From contig NC_023749.2 in NCBI RefSeq assembly GCF_000499845.2, positions 22,711,621 through 22,775,620 on the forward strand: a stretch of DNA of 64,000 nucleotides, in the 5' to 3' direction. The DNA comes from Phaseolus vulgaris (taxonomy: Eukaryota > Streptophyta > Magnoliopsida > Fabales > Fabaceae). Position 1 is the stretch's first letter; each line of letters begins with the position of its first letter. Below are positions 1 to 10,892 of the stretch, one piece after another. The position numbers were made by a program, and so were the translations under genes. The notes beneath the pieces are model-generated. The model saw nothing but the letters and a program-made list of their open reading frames with translations, had not been told where the DNA came from and made no database searches.

Positions 1-266
1 TTCACAAGTTATTAGAATGATATCGTCCGAAAGTTGATAGTTTGAAGCAGTTAGTAAACAGTTGCGCTCGCAGAATTGCTAAGTCAATTTCGTTTAAGCG
101 ATTTGTACAAGAAGAGATAAAGCTAACAGGGAGATTATGTAAAGAAGCAGAAAACTTCATAACAAAGTGGTATCAGTTCAAAATACATATACCAAAAAGA
201 GGAAAGTTATTACAAGTAAGTGTGTGAAAGAGAGAAAACAGAGGAATAAGTGATGAAGGGAAGCAG

Positions 267-2884
267 CTAATCTTCAGAAGGAACGATCTTCCCATCCACC
301 ACTTCGTTGTTTAGTGACACCATGGAGATGTCCAGATCATGGTACTGGCAGGCCAATTGCTCCAGGGCGGCCTCGAACCCAGCAGCGAGGATTTGGGCGG
401 AGCTCAGCTCGAGCTCTTCAGTTTGCTTTTTGAGCCCCTCGGTCTGCTGTTCCAACTCATCAGCTCGTTTCTTTAGTTCTTCAGTTGTCTTACGAGCTTG
501 AAGGAGGTCTTCAGTAACCTTCTTGTTTTCCGCCTGCGCCTGGGCCAGCTCTGCGGCGATCCTTTCATTCTCCTTTTTGGCCTCGGCGAGCTTAACCACG
601 GTGTCATCCCTTTCTTTCTCGACTTTTCCTAAGAGGACCTCCCGATCTACTGACCTCTTCTCAAGGTTTTCTACCTTGGCTGCATTTGCTTTGATCGACG
701 CCTCCAGGCTAGCCACCTTGAGACGGTAGGGGACCTGTTTGCTCTCCAGCTCAATTTTCTCTTGAGCTAGGAGGTGCACCTTATGGCGCAGATCGGTGGC
801 CTCCTTACGCGCCACCCTCAGCTCCGTGCTCATGGCGTCCTCCACTCTCGAATGGTCGATCTCTGCCAGCATAAGGTTGCAAGACAACTTCTCCGCCTCG
901 ATCCTTATTAGGCGATTCTCCTCTTGGAGCACGAAGATGTCGTCCTGAAGTTTCTTGCTGGAGCTCTCCACAGCTTTTGATATGATGGAGGGGAGGTCCT
1001 CTGCCATCATTCTGAGTTTGGCCGTGAAGGGTTCCCAGATCCCCTTAACCGCAAGGGGAAGGTTTGCAACCACTGTTTGTGGAGGCGCTGAAGGAGCCTG
1101 GTGCTGGCTCTCACCACCGCCCTCTTGGATTGGTTGTTGAATTGGAGCTTCTTGGCGTGGTGGTGACGAGGGGGACTCGGTGATGATGATTGGCGAGTTG
1201 TGAGCACCTTCATCCCCACCTGGCGCGGCTTCGGCGATTGAGGCAGTTAAAGGAGGACCCTCTCCAGCGGATATGAATGGCGTGGAGGCGCTCGGAGGGT
1301 TCTCCATGAAGTTGGGCTCAGTAGCCTCAACCGCGGGAAATGCAGCCGCCAAAGGTACTGCTTGAACTGGCGGTGTTGCAGCTGGGGGAGAAGGCGGTGT
1401 TGGAGCTGGTGGAGAAGACGGTGTTGGTGTTGGAAGAGGAGGTGGAGCAGGTGGTGAAGAAGGTGCCACCCTTCTCCTTTTGGTGATGAGGCCATCCTCA
1501 GTTGCCTCATCGTCTTCTTCTTCATCCTCATGGACCACCTGAGGAGCTTTCCTCTTTAGCTTCCTTAAGCGAGTTTCTTGCGTTCTTGAGCGGGCAATGC
1601 TTCTGAATGGGTTTGGCCTGGAGGGGGCGATCTGCCCTGAGTGGCGGCGATCTCCGCCACTGAGTTGGGCACAGTTTGGGAGCCCGACGCCAATCCGTGG
1701 GCTCGGGCGAGCGCCCTCAATTCAGCTAACTTGCCTTTGCCCAGCATGAGATCTGCATAATGCAAAAGTACACAGGTAAGCTCAAAGACAAAGGTAAAAC
1801 ATATGAGTAAGTGTGCAAATAAGACAAACAAATGGTGTAGGAAATAAAGACCAAGTCTAGTGCGCAACAAACAGGACGCCCAGTAATAGATAACAGAAGT
1901 GCAACATAGGGCAAAGACTTAAATGTTGAGGTAAGCACTAACCTATGCGAGCCTCGAGTTGGTCCTCGAAGAATTCGAAGGAGATGAGAGAAGAGGTGAG
2001 AAAGGTGATGTTAGCGGCTGCCACGCTCTTCCAGAAGAGGCATAAGTCCTTGTCCAACTCGCCCATGCTGTCGGGGCTTCTTGGCTTTCTGAAGCTTCCC
2101 TTGGAGTCTTTATTTCCCTTGTTTACCCAATACAAGGGAAAGCCGTCGAGCAGCGAAGCGTCCTGGTCATTTTGGCGTACTTGGACGAATTTTCCTTTCC
2201 AATCCTTGTAAGATTGCTGGAAGATAGAAAGGATCGACCTCCCAGCAATTCCATTCAGGCTCACCCAAAGGCGATCTCCAAGATTCTTGGCCTCGAACAG
2301 GAAGAGGAACACATCTACCGAGGCCGGTAGTCCCAAATGCGCGCACAAGATTTGAAACGCCCGCACGAATGCCCAGCTGTTGGGATGGAGCTGGGCGGCG
2401 GCGATGTCAAGCTCGGTTAAGAGTTCCCGTTCGAAATGGGTAAGGGAAACCTAAGTTTCACCTTCTTAAAGAGGGTGGTATACACAAAGCAGAACAACTC
2501 GACGTTGTTCCCTTTGTCATCTGCGCAGACTGGCACGTCGGGGGGGCAAGGCAGCACCGTCAGTTTGTCATCGTGCTCCTTGTGGAACGAAAGGTTGGGC
2601 TCGTCCCCTTTCTTTAATCGAAGCACCGCCAGAGCAGAGTTTACTGAGGAAGTCTCCTTCAGCAAAGTTGAGGTGGCCCATGAGTATAGCTTCTTGTAGT
2701 CTGGAGAGGCGATGGAGGCTCCTCCGGCGACCGGTGGAGTACCCTGAGCGAGGTTGGGGCGAGAGGTTGCAGGCCTCTCAGCCTGGGAAGAGGGAGCACC
2801 AGGTGCTCGCGGTGGGTTATGAGCTTGAGATGGAGGGGGTCATGACGAAGGAGGAGGATTCGCGGTGGTCTTTGTTCGAGCCAT
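267..2884 (-). pseudogene. Antisense gene a, T0 copy (broken)
   Basis: This is a diverged copy of the two-exon antisense gene that recurs at 28431, 42319, 54109 and 59364. Exon 1 (2884-1943) encodes the N-terminal domain resembling Pfam 'putative gypsy type transposon' proteins, with the signatures HPNSWAFV, SVDVF, KDWKGKF and LDGFPLYW. A GT donor follows at 1942 and an AG acceptor ends at 1753. Exon 2 runs from 1752 to the stop at 267. It has a proline-rich linker, a KRRR basic patch, a long heptad-rich coiled coil and the conserved tail VVDGKIVP. One frameshift lies in exon 1 near 2430 and another in exon 2 near 1560. A 5'-UTR intron (2893-3073) ends just before the ATG at 2884. The function is unknown. 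Confidence 0.75.
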
Positions 2885-3406
2885 CGCGGGAACTGCAAAG
2901 GAAAAAGGAAAAGAAAGGTGAGCGAAGGTTGCAGGGGTCGACTTGATCGTGAACGAAGGATGAAAAAACGAACGAACGAAAGTTCGTTGTGATGGAAGAA
3001 ATGGAAGACGAAGCCCTAAGTTGCGAATCGGTTAAAGTGCAGCAAATATCAACAGAGGAAGTAAAAGGAGTACCTTTCGATGATCAGACAAACGCTGAAG
3101 GAAGTTGGGGATTGAGACAGTTGAAGAGCGTCGTAGGTTCGCAGAGGAAACTCAAAGCGTTGAAGAGGCAAAGAGATGATGGAACAGTAGAAATGAAATG
3201 GGTTTAAGGGTTTTTCAAACGATTTTCGGAAGAGTAAGCGACAGCTAAAGGTGACCGTTGATGAAGCCACGTGTCGAGCGATTGGTAAAGTGTTTGGTGG
3301 AGCGTCAAGAAAGCAGAAAGTACGAACGTTTGGAATTCTGCGCCAGCGCCACGTAGATCGGTAGTGACGTGACTTCTTTAGTCTTTTCGCTGAACAAGTC
3401 TTCGCT
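2885..3406 (-). other. 5' leader and upstream region of antisense gene a (T0)
   Basis: There is no coding sequence here. A pyrimidine-rich acceptor ending at 2893 and a donor at 3073-3072 (exon edge AAAG, then GTACTC, on the minus strand) define a 5'-UTR intron. The same intron occurs in the other four gene a copies. The rest, up to the polypurine tract, would hold the promoter; I see no convincing TATA box. Confidence 0.55.
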
Positions 3407-3423
3407 TAAGACTGGGGGGCTTG
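3407..3423 (+). other. Polypurine tract of T0
   Basis: AAGACTGGGGGGCTTG sits immediately 5' of the LTR start TGTACC. The same string precedes the LTRs at 57136 and 62290 and, on the minus strand, the LTR ending at 27702. It is the expected plus-strand primer. Confidence 0.85.
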
Positions 3424-4312
3424 TGTACCGTCCTGGTAGTCGGAAGTGATGACGTGGCAGCAAGCTATTATGCAGGCGTGTTGAGCGGGGCCCATGGCTG
3501 GCAGAAGGGAAGGGAGTCGGGGGGCTCGTGTGGTCGCCAGTTATTAAGTTGGCGTGCTCCAATCTCTAGCATACCTAAACCGGCGGTCACCGAGTTTGAG
3601 ATGAAGTCGCCGGATGCGAACCAAGACGACCTCGTGGTTAGAGATCGCCGAAACAAGGACATCGCTGAAGATGAAGTCAGATAGTCATTTCCTAGCTAGC
3701 CAGAGGATGAGGTCGGGAGACAGCTTACTTGAACATACACGGTGAAGCAGGTAGAGTAGATCATGAAGGCGGCCGGCGAGACCACATGGAAGGTGTATAC
3801 GAAGGTACCCGATCTCGCCACTCAGAAGAGATCACACTCCAAGGCAGCTATGCACTAAGTTGTGTCATGCATAAGTGACTTAGCCAAAATCCTGAAGAGT
3901 AAGAAGTGGCGCCCAAGTCAAGGATGCTCCAGATGGTGACACGTGTACAGCTGGATGCGAGCCACGTGTCCAGATGTGTAACTGTCTGGAGAGAGAAAAT
4001 GCGCAGGTATATAAGAGATTCTAACGAACTTCTGAGGTACGCACGTTTAGATTGCTTCTTTACTCTTGCGAGTCTTGAGTACGCTGAGAGAGAATTTTGC
4101 ACGGTTCCTTAGAGTTCTTGAGTTTTCTCTTAGTATTTGGTGGTTCAGTCGCTGACTTGGGCGTCGGAGCGTGATCGGCCGCAGCGGCGCCGTTCTGTCT
4201 TTTGCAGGTTCTCGAGGCGAATCACGGCGAAGGACGGAGGCTAACACGGCGCAGAAGTCGATCCAGATTTGACGAGGCAAGGTTCTTGCGTCCCGGTCAA
4301 CAGGCAGGATCA
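3424..4312 (+). repeat. 3' LTR, family 2 (T0)
   Basis: The LTR is about 889 bp, beginning TGTACCGTCC and ending GGCAGGATCA. Its start is set by the polypurine tract. Its family is set by similarity to the solo LTR at 4672-5469 and the 5' LTR at 39996-40949. It carries two CACGTG G-boxes (3940 and 3963) and a TATATAA box (4008). A nested inverted repeat GGCGAG...CTCGCC lies at 3775-3819. It sits inside the copia LTR that begins at 4313. Confidence 0.85.
4008..4014 (+). promoter_or_regulatory. TATA box in family-2 LTR
   Basis: TATATAA follows two CACGTG motifs about 45-70 bp upstream. The same arrangement occurs at 5177 in the solo LTR and at 40626 in the third LTR, so it is the probable LTR promoter. 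Confidence 0.6.
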
Positions 4313-4671
4313 AAATCCATGATAAAGGTTGCAGCTGTGCTGCTTTTTGTTTTGGGTTTAGTCTAGGGTGTTTAGAATCTTTGTAAGATCTTTCTTAGTC
4401 CCTTGCACAAGCTTGCTCAAATCTATTTTGAAAGAGAAAAGTGATTTTCTAAGCAAAGAGAAAAACAACTGGTTGAATTATTGAAATAATCGGTTCTTTG
4501 TCACTTGGCTTGTTAGAAGGTTTTAAAACTGTTTTTGACTTGGTTAAGTAACTGCCTAACTAATTCAACCGGTTAAATAGACTTTTCAACCGGTTGATTG
4601 TGACATTTCATAACAGCTTTTTGAAAACCTGTTAATTTGTTTTGGATGTGAATCAAAACTATTTTGGCTAA

Positions 4672-5469
4672 TGTACCGCCCTGGTAGTCGGAAGTGATGA
4701 CGTGGCATCCAGCTACAGTATAGGCGTGTTGACAAGGCGCCAGGTTGGCAGAAGGGAAGGAAGTCGGGGGGCTCGTGAAGTCGCCAGTTATTAAGTTGGC
4801 GTGTTCCGATCTCCAGCATACCAGAACCGGCGATCACTCGGTTAAAGATGAAGTCGCCAGATGTAAACTCAGGCGACCTAGTGATTGGAGATCGCCAGAG
4901 CAAGCACATCGCCAGAGATGAAGGTGGTGCAGATTATGAAGACGGCCGGCGAGACCACAGGGAAGGTGTACGAAGGCACCCTAACTCGCCAATTCCAGTA
5001 GAGATCGCACTCCCAAGATTAGCTATGCACTGGGCAGTACCATGCATAAGTAACTTAGCAAAATGAGAGTAGAAGCAGCGCCCAAGTCAAGGAGGCTCCA
5101 GATGAAGGCACGTGTACGACTAGATGCGAGCCACGTGTCCAAGTCTGTAACTGCCAGGAGAGAGAAAGTAACCAGGTATATAAGAGTTCTCAACGAACTT
5201 TCTGAGGTACGCACGTTCAGATTATACTCTTTACGCTTGCGAGTTCTAGAGCACACTGTGAGAGAGAATTTGCGCGGTTCCTGTTCTCTTAGTATTTGGT
5301 GATTCGGTCACTAACTTGGGCGTTGGAGTGCGATCGGCCGCAGCGGCGCCGTTCTGTTCCTTTGCAGGTTCTTGAGGTGGATCTCGAAGAAGAACGGAGG
5401 TTTGAAGCGGTGCGCACGTCGATCCTTTGACGAGGCAGTTTCCAGCGTTCCGGTCAACAGGCAGGATCA
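4672..5469 (+). mobile_element. Solo LTR, family 2, with target duplication GCTAA
   Basis: The LTR is 798 bp, starts TGTACCGCCC and ends GGCAGGATCA. It is flanked by a perfect 5-bp duplication GCTAA (4667-4671 and 5470-5474). No internal sequence remains, so it arose by LTR-LTR recombination after insertion. It has a TATATAA box at 5177 and two CACGTG motifs. It is shorter than the T0 LTR because of internal indels. Confidence 0.92.
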
Positions 5470-6146
5470 GCTAATAAATGCTGCCTAGAACGGCTAGTTT
5501 TGTGTGCTATAAATATATCCTTTCTTTCAAAACAAAATACAGAAGTTTTATATCAAACATAGTGAGATTGAGATTGATGTGAAAGAAGTTTTTCAAAAGT
5601 TTTGCAAGATTGTTATTTAGCAGTGCACTGGTTCAAGGTCTGATCATAGGAGCTTTCTGATTCATGTAAACTCAGGTGTATTATGTTCCTTTCATGATTC
5701 TTGTAATTTATCTTTCATAAACTTGTAAGTGTGTGTGAAATCATGTAAAGTCGGAGGTTGTTCTGGCTAGAGGTGTGTGTTTGCAAAGAGGGTGAGTGGT
5801 TCTTGTGGTTTCAAGATCACCTTTTTGTGGTTGTGTATGTTGTAATCTGTGAGTGATTACTAGTGGAACCCAATGGTTGTTTTGGGAACTGGATGTAGAT
5901 CAGGGTTGAGTGAACCAGTATAAAATTAGCTGAGTAAATCTCTTTTTCTCTCTCACTCCTTATAACTGTTTGTTTTAATTCTGCTTTTGTTGCTTCTATA
6001 AACAACCGGTTAAAACAAAGTTTCAGCGATTGAAATTCTGCAAACAGTTTCTTAACCATTGTTTGATTGCTTTCCTTGATTGCTTTATCTGTGAATTGTG
6101 TTAAAGCTTCATTCCTATTCTATCTTTGCGAAAATCTTTGATAAAC

Positions 6147-7009
6147 TGTTCCTACCGGTTGACTCGATTGCCTTCATACATCTACGACGATCACACGCCC
6201 AATTCTCTCTGCCTTTGTTCGTGCTTTCCTTCGATAAAACACCTGAACCTGCAAAAGACAAAGGGGCGCCCTAGAGGTCGTTTGCACTCCGACACTCAAG
6301 TCAATACTGGGGCTAGGAAACACCAAAACTCTTAGCTCGTAAAAGCCCTGTGTAAACTGTGTATCGCGTAAAATATTGCCTACCTTGTTAGGTTTATTAC
6401 TTCCCTTTATATACTCTAGGATTTCCGTTGTTTCTGCCACCCTCATTTAGGGTTTCTGAGGGTATGCCTTAGCGCCGCTATCACCCACTCTTAGGGCAAT
6501 CTAGCGCGTAAGGCTCCCTTACTGGAGTGCAACCTCTGATGGGATGACCACCTGGGTACCAACTTGTGCACCTAATCTCTCGGGTCATCCGTCTTGGGAG
6601 TGCCCTAGCTGTTCACGTGCCATGCATGCAGCCTACCCCTGGAACGTAACCCTCATGGGGCTCAGCACTTCCAGTGGTTCTTTACTTGTGTTGTGCCTGA
6701 ATGCGCTATTCCCACCACACGCATGGACTCTTCGTGATCTAGGCTTCTCCCTATTGATAACTGGTGTGTTGTTTTGGATCCACCTCTCGTGGCCCAACTC
6801 CGTTGTTTGAGTCACTGATGCCCGATGTCACATCACCCTCGCTCTGTTGTCGAGGACACATCAGCACATCCTGGTGATCGACGCTTGACCACTCTTCGAC
6901 ACCTTGGCTCACGTCGCTCGCGAGACACTGGCCCTTGCCACTTGTGGGACCTAGCTTACATGGCCCACCACTACTAGCAGTCAACGACGTCCGAGGACTA
7001 GTCGGTACA
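6147..7009 (-). mobile_element. Solo LTR, family 3, with target duplication TAAAC
   Basis: The LTR is 863 bp. On the + strand it begins TGTTCCTACCGGTTGAC and ends CTAGTCGGTACA. It is flanked by a perfect 5-bp duplication TAAAC (6142-6146 and 7010-7014). Its left end resembles the inverted 3' end of the family-1 LTRs (TGTTCCGTCCGGTTGACC), hence the minus orientation. It contains no coding sequence; the short frames inside are chance. Confidence 0.92.
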
Positions 7010-7056
7010 TAAACAATTCACCCCCCCCTCTTGTTTCAGCCATTAATTCTTACAAT

Positions 7057-7069
7057 TGGCATCAAGAGC
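7057..7069 (+). other. Copia primer binding site
   Basis: TGGCATCAAGAGC lies 2 nt after the LTR end. It is one base away from the TGGTATCAAGAGC seen at the copia gag copies at 14113 and 19386. Copia elements use initiator methionine tRNA, whose 3' end matches this string apart from one extra A. Confidence 0.75.
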
Positions 7070-7117
7070 TAGGTTCATGAAAAATATTCAAGTTCTGTTT
7101 TTCTGAAAACTGTTTTA

Positions 7118-7493
7118 ATGGCTAGCAAGTTTTCTTTTGGGGAAGGTGCCTCTTTAAACAAACCACCTTTGTTTTGTGGTGAAAATTATAACCTTTGGTG
7201 TATAAGAATGAAATTCTTTATTGATTCATTAGATAAAGAAATCTGTAATGTTATTTCAAATAATGTTGCTTCATTTAAAGATCACCTTGATTGTATAGCT
7301 AAGAACATAATTGTCTTTGCTCTTGATTGTGATGAACTTCTCAAAGTTTCAGATTTTACCTCAGCCAAAGAAATGTGGGATACTCTTGAGAGAATTCACA
7401 AGAACTCAAGGAGTGCTTGTATGGACAAGAATGAGTCCTCTGCTGAATCATCTTCTCCAGAATTCAAGATGGAGATTTGTCTTATGACAATAG
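7118..7493 (+). pseudogene. Copia gag, N-terminal stub
   Basis: The frame opens with MASKFSFGEGASLNKPP, followed by a copia Gag pattern: CGENYNLWCIRMKFFIDSLD, then KNIIVFALDCDELLKVSDF and AKEMWDTLE. It is the homologue of the longer Gag at 12731-14083 (EGASMNRPP, NYAFWKIRMKIFMESID, AKEMWDVLE). A deletion after WDTLERIHK joins it to a later acidic region (ESSAESSSPE). The frame is then cut by a minus-strand LTR at 7494. The central capsid part and zinc knuckles are missing. Confidence 0.8.
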
Positions 7494-8624
7494 TGTTAGA
7501 ATAGATGGCTTTAAACTAGAGGGGGGGGTGAATTGTTTAAAGAGAATTTTCTTAAAGTTTTAAAACAAGAATGAATTTATCTCAGGAAACAATTGATTCA
7601 GAAATTCAGTTCGCCAAAACAGCAAGCAAAAGCTGTAGAACTAGAAAAACAATCGGTTGTTTATACCAGCAAACAACAAATAAAACTGAATTTAAAGAGT
7701 TAGAGATAAAGAGATTGTACACAGTTGTTTATACTGGTTCACTCCAAACCCAGAGCTACATCCAGTCTTCTCAGAAACCCGGAGGAAATCCACTAAGCAA
7801 CCACACCTTGATCACTTACACAACAACCAAGAGAATGACCTTGAACACCTCAAGAAACACACTCTCCTTGGTCAACACACCTATACCAAGATTGCTAATC
7901 TTGATCCCCTCAAGAACACACAACCAATCTTAGCAAACACAGAAACGAAACTTGTCTTTACAGAGAGTACAAGGATTACACTTGTTACAGAAGATAATCT
8001 GAAATCAATACAAGCAGAATCCTATTCCACAACTTTGATCAATCACACACTCTTAGCAATCTCAACTCTCTGAAAAACTCAAAAACTCTTAGTGAAAACT
8101 TGTCAAAGATTGATTGTCAAATCTGTTTTTCTGAATTTATTCAATGATGTAGTTTGTTATCAAATCTTAACAAACTCTTAAATTGCATTAAAAGATTGGT
8201 CAAAGCATTTAATGACTGGAGCGTAAGCAGTTAAATCATTTAAAGCTCAGTCAAAGAGAAAACAGATTTTCTGTTATGGTCCCAAAACAAACAATCGGTT
8301 GTTTCCTCGAATCAATCGGTTGTTTTGGTACTTAACAGTTCAACCATTTTAAAAATAGTTTTCAATCTTTTTCTTAAAACATCTAAGTATAAACAATCGG
8401 TTGTTTCGACAAAACAATCGGTTGTTTTAACTAAGTTTTAAAACATTTTACTTTCACAAAGATTGAGATGCTTATGCTTTAGATTTAATCAAAGGGTGGA
8501 TTGCAACATTCAAACTACCCTAGAACTAAGCTAAACCAGCACAACAGCAACAAGCACAAAAGAGGCTTCAACATCCTTCAAAGGATTTGGATTCTTCAAA
8601 GCTTGAACACCACTTGGTTTAACA
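7494..8624 (-). repeat. SIRE-like copia 3' LTR (minus strand)
   Basis: The LTR is 1131 bp. It starts TGTTAGAATAG on the + strand and ends TTTAACA, directly before ATCTCCCCCTATTTG, the inverted polypurine tract. It contains the motif AACAATCGGTTGTTT or close variants at about 7650, 8290, 8311, 8395 and 8415, and a degraded inverted GAACCAGTATAAA string. It inserted into the gag stub to its left. It is clearly related to, but well diverged from, the LTRs of the tandem array. Confidence 0.75.
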
Positions 8625-8854
8625 ATCTCCCCCTATTTGATGAAGACAAATCCCTTATACTTGTGTTGCACCTGATTAAATTTGAAGCAGTTTCTGTAAT
8701 AGAACTTTGAACATAGCATAGAACTTCTGATATTTGTTAGCACAAATAAACAGTAATAAACTTCATAACTAAATATCAGAAAAATATTACACATCCCAAA
8801 CTGTTTAAACAACAATAAAAAGAAACTTAAACACAGCAGAAACACATCATATAT
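8625..8854 (-). other. Internal remnant of a minus-strand copia element
   Basis: It opens with the inverted polypurine tract (8626-8633) and continues as AT-rich non-coding DNA until the LTR of the tandem array starts at 8855. It corresponds to the 3' non-coding part of the internal region. No gene remains. Confidence 0.6.
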
Positions 8855-10443
8855 TGTTGGGTCTATTAGTGTTTAAGTTCAAGAGGGGAAGGGTGAATTG
8901 AGCTTATAAAATTTTCGCAAGATCACACAATTTTCAGTATACCAGAGACAAAAAGAACAGATTGATTTTACATGAAACAGATTGATTCTTCAGAGCAGTC
9001 TAGCACAATTTGACTTTGTTCAAATTAAAATTGTAATCAGCAGAGAGCTATAACAGAATCAGATTAATTTGATTTTATAAGTATGAAGAATACAGCTATG
9101 CCAAAAAATCAATCAACTTCATTCAACACAAGGTTTTAATGAGAATGAATCTTCCTCAGGTTTTAATGAATAGACAATTTGTTTTTCAAATCAATTAAAA
9201 CAGTATATACAACTGCCTTGTTTGAGATTAGAAAGCTTTAAGAACTCAGGAAGAACAGTTCTTATTTAAACCCAGAATTAACATATTCAATTTCAAAAGA
9301 ACAGATTTAGTTCTTGACAGAATTAAGCAACACCAGAAATCAGTGCAGGGATGAGAAGAAAAGGCACACAAGTTTTTATACTGGTTCACTCGTACAGAGC
9401 TACATCCAGTCTCACCTTACCCCAAGGTGGAATCCACTAAAAAACAGTACCAATTACTTACAAACACAGCAGTTCTTGAACACTACAAGAACAACACAAA
9501 CAATGCTGAAAAACCCTATTTCAGCACATCTTGCACTCCAAGAAACCCTATCAAAGAGTGACTAACACTTACACCTTTACAAAACAAAATAAAGGGAAGA
9601 TTACACCTGAAAAGAAGATGCAAGAACTCAAAACCAGTACTTCAATTTGTTGCAGAACTGCACCAGCACCTTCACCAAGATCAAAGGTTTCCTAGAACAA
9701 GCACACTTGAAAATCTCTATGGAAAACCTTTCAAAAATCTTTCAATCCTTCTTCTCACATGGAAATTGTTTGATCTTTGTCAAAAACGTAATTGCTTAGC
9801 ACACTCTCATGTGAGAGAGACTTTTCTTTATATAGAAAACAGTTTCTAACTTCTTTTCAAAAACCAGTTGAAAAGCAGTTATGAAAACAACAGATTCATT
9901 TTTGAACTTAACAGATTTATTTTGTGAAAAATCGCCAACTCAGCTAACTGAAATAACTGTCTGAGTTGTACCTTTGGTGCCCTAACTAACTTGTAAAAAA
10001 CCTTTCAACTGACCAAAGGGCAAACCGATTCTTTCATAGTGAAACAAATTAAGTGAAGGCAAATAGGCCAGCTCAGCTTTAACTGAAATAACGAACTGAG
10101 GTTTGCCTGTGGTGCCCTAACAGAGTTTTAGAAGAGCCTTTTAACAGAGAAGAAATAAACCGATTCTTTCTCCATAAAACAGATTCATTTTTGTACTGAT
10201 TTAAGACTTGTAAAAACACTTTCAAAAAACTTTTCAAAAACCATTTAACCACTTAATGTGCTTGATCTAGACTTGGTTAGGCAGCAAGGATAGGTCACAT
10301 AGAAAAAGGCAATCATACACAAATACAAGCCTAATTACAAATGAATCTAAAAGCCTATTACAATCTTCAAAGCACTCAAGCCATTTTCTTCATCAAACAC
10401 ACATCAAGCCTTGGTAGGGAAGAAGCTTCCTCCAACTTCAACA
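8855..10443 (-). repeat. Array LTR 1
   Basis: The LTR is 1589 bp. On the + strand it begins TGTTGGGTCTATTAG and ends CTTCAACA, giving TGTTG...CAACA termini. The inverted polypurine tract follows at 10444. An inverted TATATAAA lies at 9827-9834, with a CTCTCATGTGAGAG hairpin just downstream in the transcript. In its first 390 bp it differs from LTR 2 at about eight positions by eye, while LTR 2 and LTR 3 differ at about one. Confidence 0.9.
9827..9834 (-). promoter_or_regulatory. TATA box of array LTR 1
   Basis: TATATAAA on the minus strand. The same box is at 15100-15107 in LTR 2 and 20373-20380 in LTR 3. It is the only strong TATA match in these LTRs. Confidence 0.6.
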
Positions 10444-10892
10444 ATCTCCCCCTGTTTGATGGAGACAAATTCCCTTTGCTTTGCACAGCTTTGAAGAAAG
10501 ATCATGACCAAATCTGTACAGTACTATATACCAGAAAAATACACAGGTGTCAAGGCAGAACAAACAGATTTAGAATTGATGTACCTGCAGATTTAACATC
10601 TGAATCATATCAGCAACCTCTGTGAATATCATCTGCAGAACCTGTACCAGGCAATTCTTCTCCCCCTTTGGATTCATCAAACAGAATGGGAGCACAGGAT
10701 ACCAAAGAACATTAATAGCCATACATAACAGTTCAAATAAAACCAACATAGAGGTTCATTACAAACCACAAATCAGCTAAAAAACTAGTGCAGAATAAAA
10801 ACAATACAGATTAATCCCAAATTGTTCAACAACATATAAAAGATAAAGACATAGAAATAGGATCACTTGTTGTTGTAATAGAGCTCAACTAG
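10444..10892 (-). other. Polypurine tract and 3' non-coding region, unit 1
   Basis: The inverted polypurine tract ATCTCCCCCTG abuts LTR 1. A second pyrimidine block, CTTCTCCCCCTTTGG, lies near 10660. The remainder is the 3' non-coding part of the truncated gene at 10893. Identical sequence follows LTR 2 and LTR 3. Confidence 0.7.

Larger units (their letters stand above)
1..4312 (+). mobile_element. 3' part of a Tat-like Ty3/gypsy element (T0, LTR family 2)
   Basis: This is the right end of a gypsy-type element cut off by the window start. It shows, in order, an antisense gene (267-2884), its leader, a G-rich polypurine tract (3407-3423) and a 3' LTR (3424-4312). The order gene a, polypurine tract, LTR matches the 3' ends of elements I, II and III elsewhere in the window, which do have gag-pol. 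No gag or pol of this copy is present. The LTR differs from those of elements I-III over most of its length, so this is a separate family that carries the same kind of antisense gene. The Tat assignment rests on the shared gene and is inference. Confidence 0.8.
4313..7054 (+). repeat. SIRE-like Ty1/copia 5' LTR, interrupted by two solo LTRs
   Basis: Three blocks (4313-4671, 5475-6146 and 7010-7054) form one copia LTR on the + strand once the nested insertions are removed. Its right end, GCGAAAATCTTTGATAAAC plus a run of Cs and CTCTTG, matches the inverted ends of the copia LTRs at 8855, 14128 and 19401. A motif reading GAACCAGTATAAAA is also shared with them. It ends just before a primer site at 7057. 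The left end was replaced by T0, so the true LTR start is not seen. Confidence 0.75.

Noticed and set aside
42..227. Short open frame at the left edge
   Set aside because: It lies in the 3' non-coding flank of the T0 antisense gene, with no domain and low-complexity composition.
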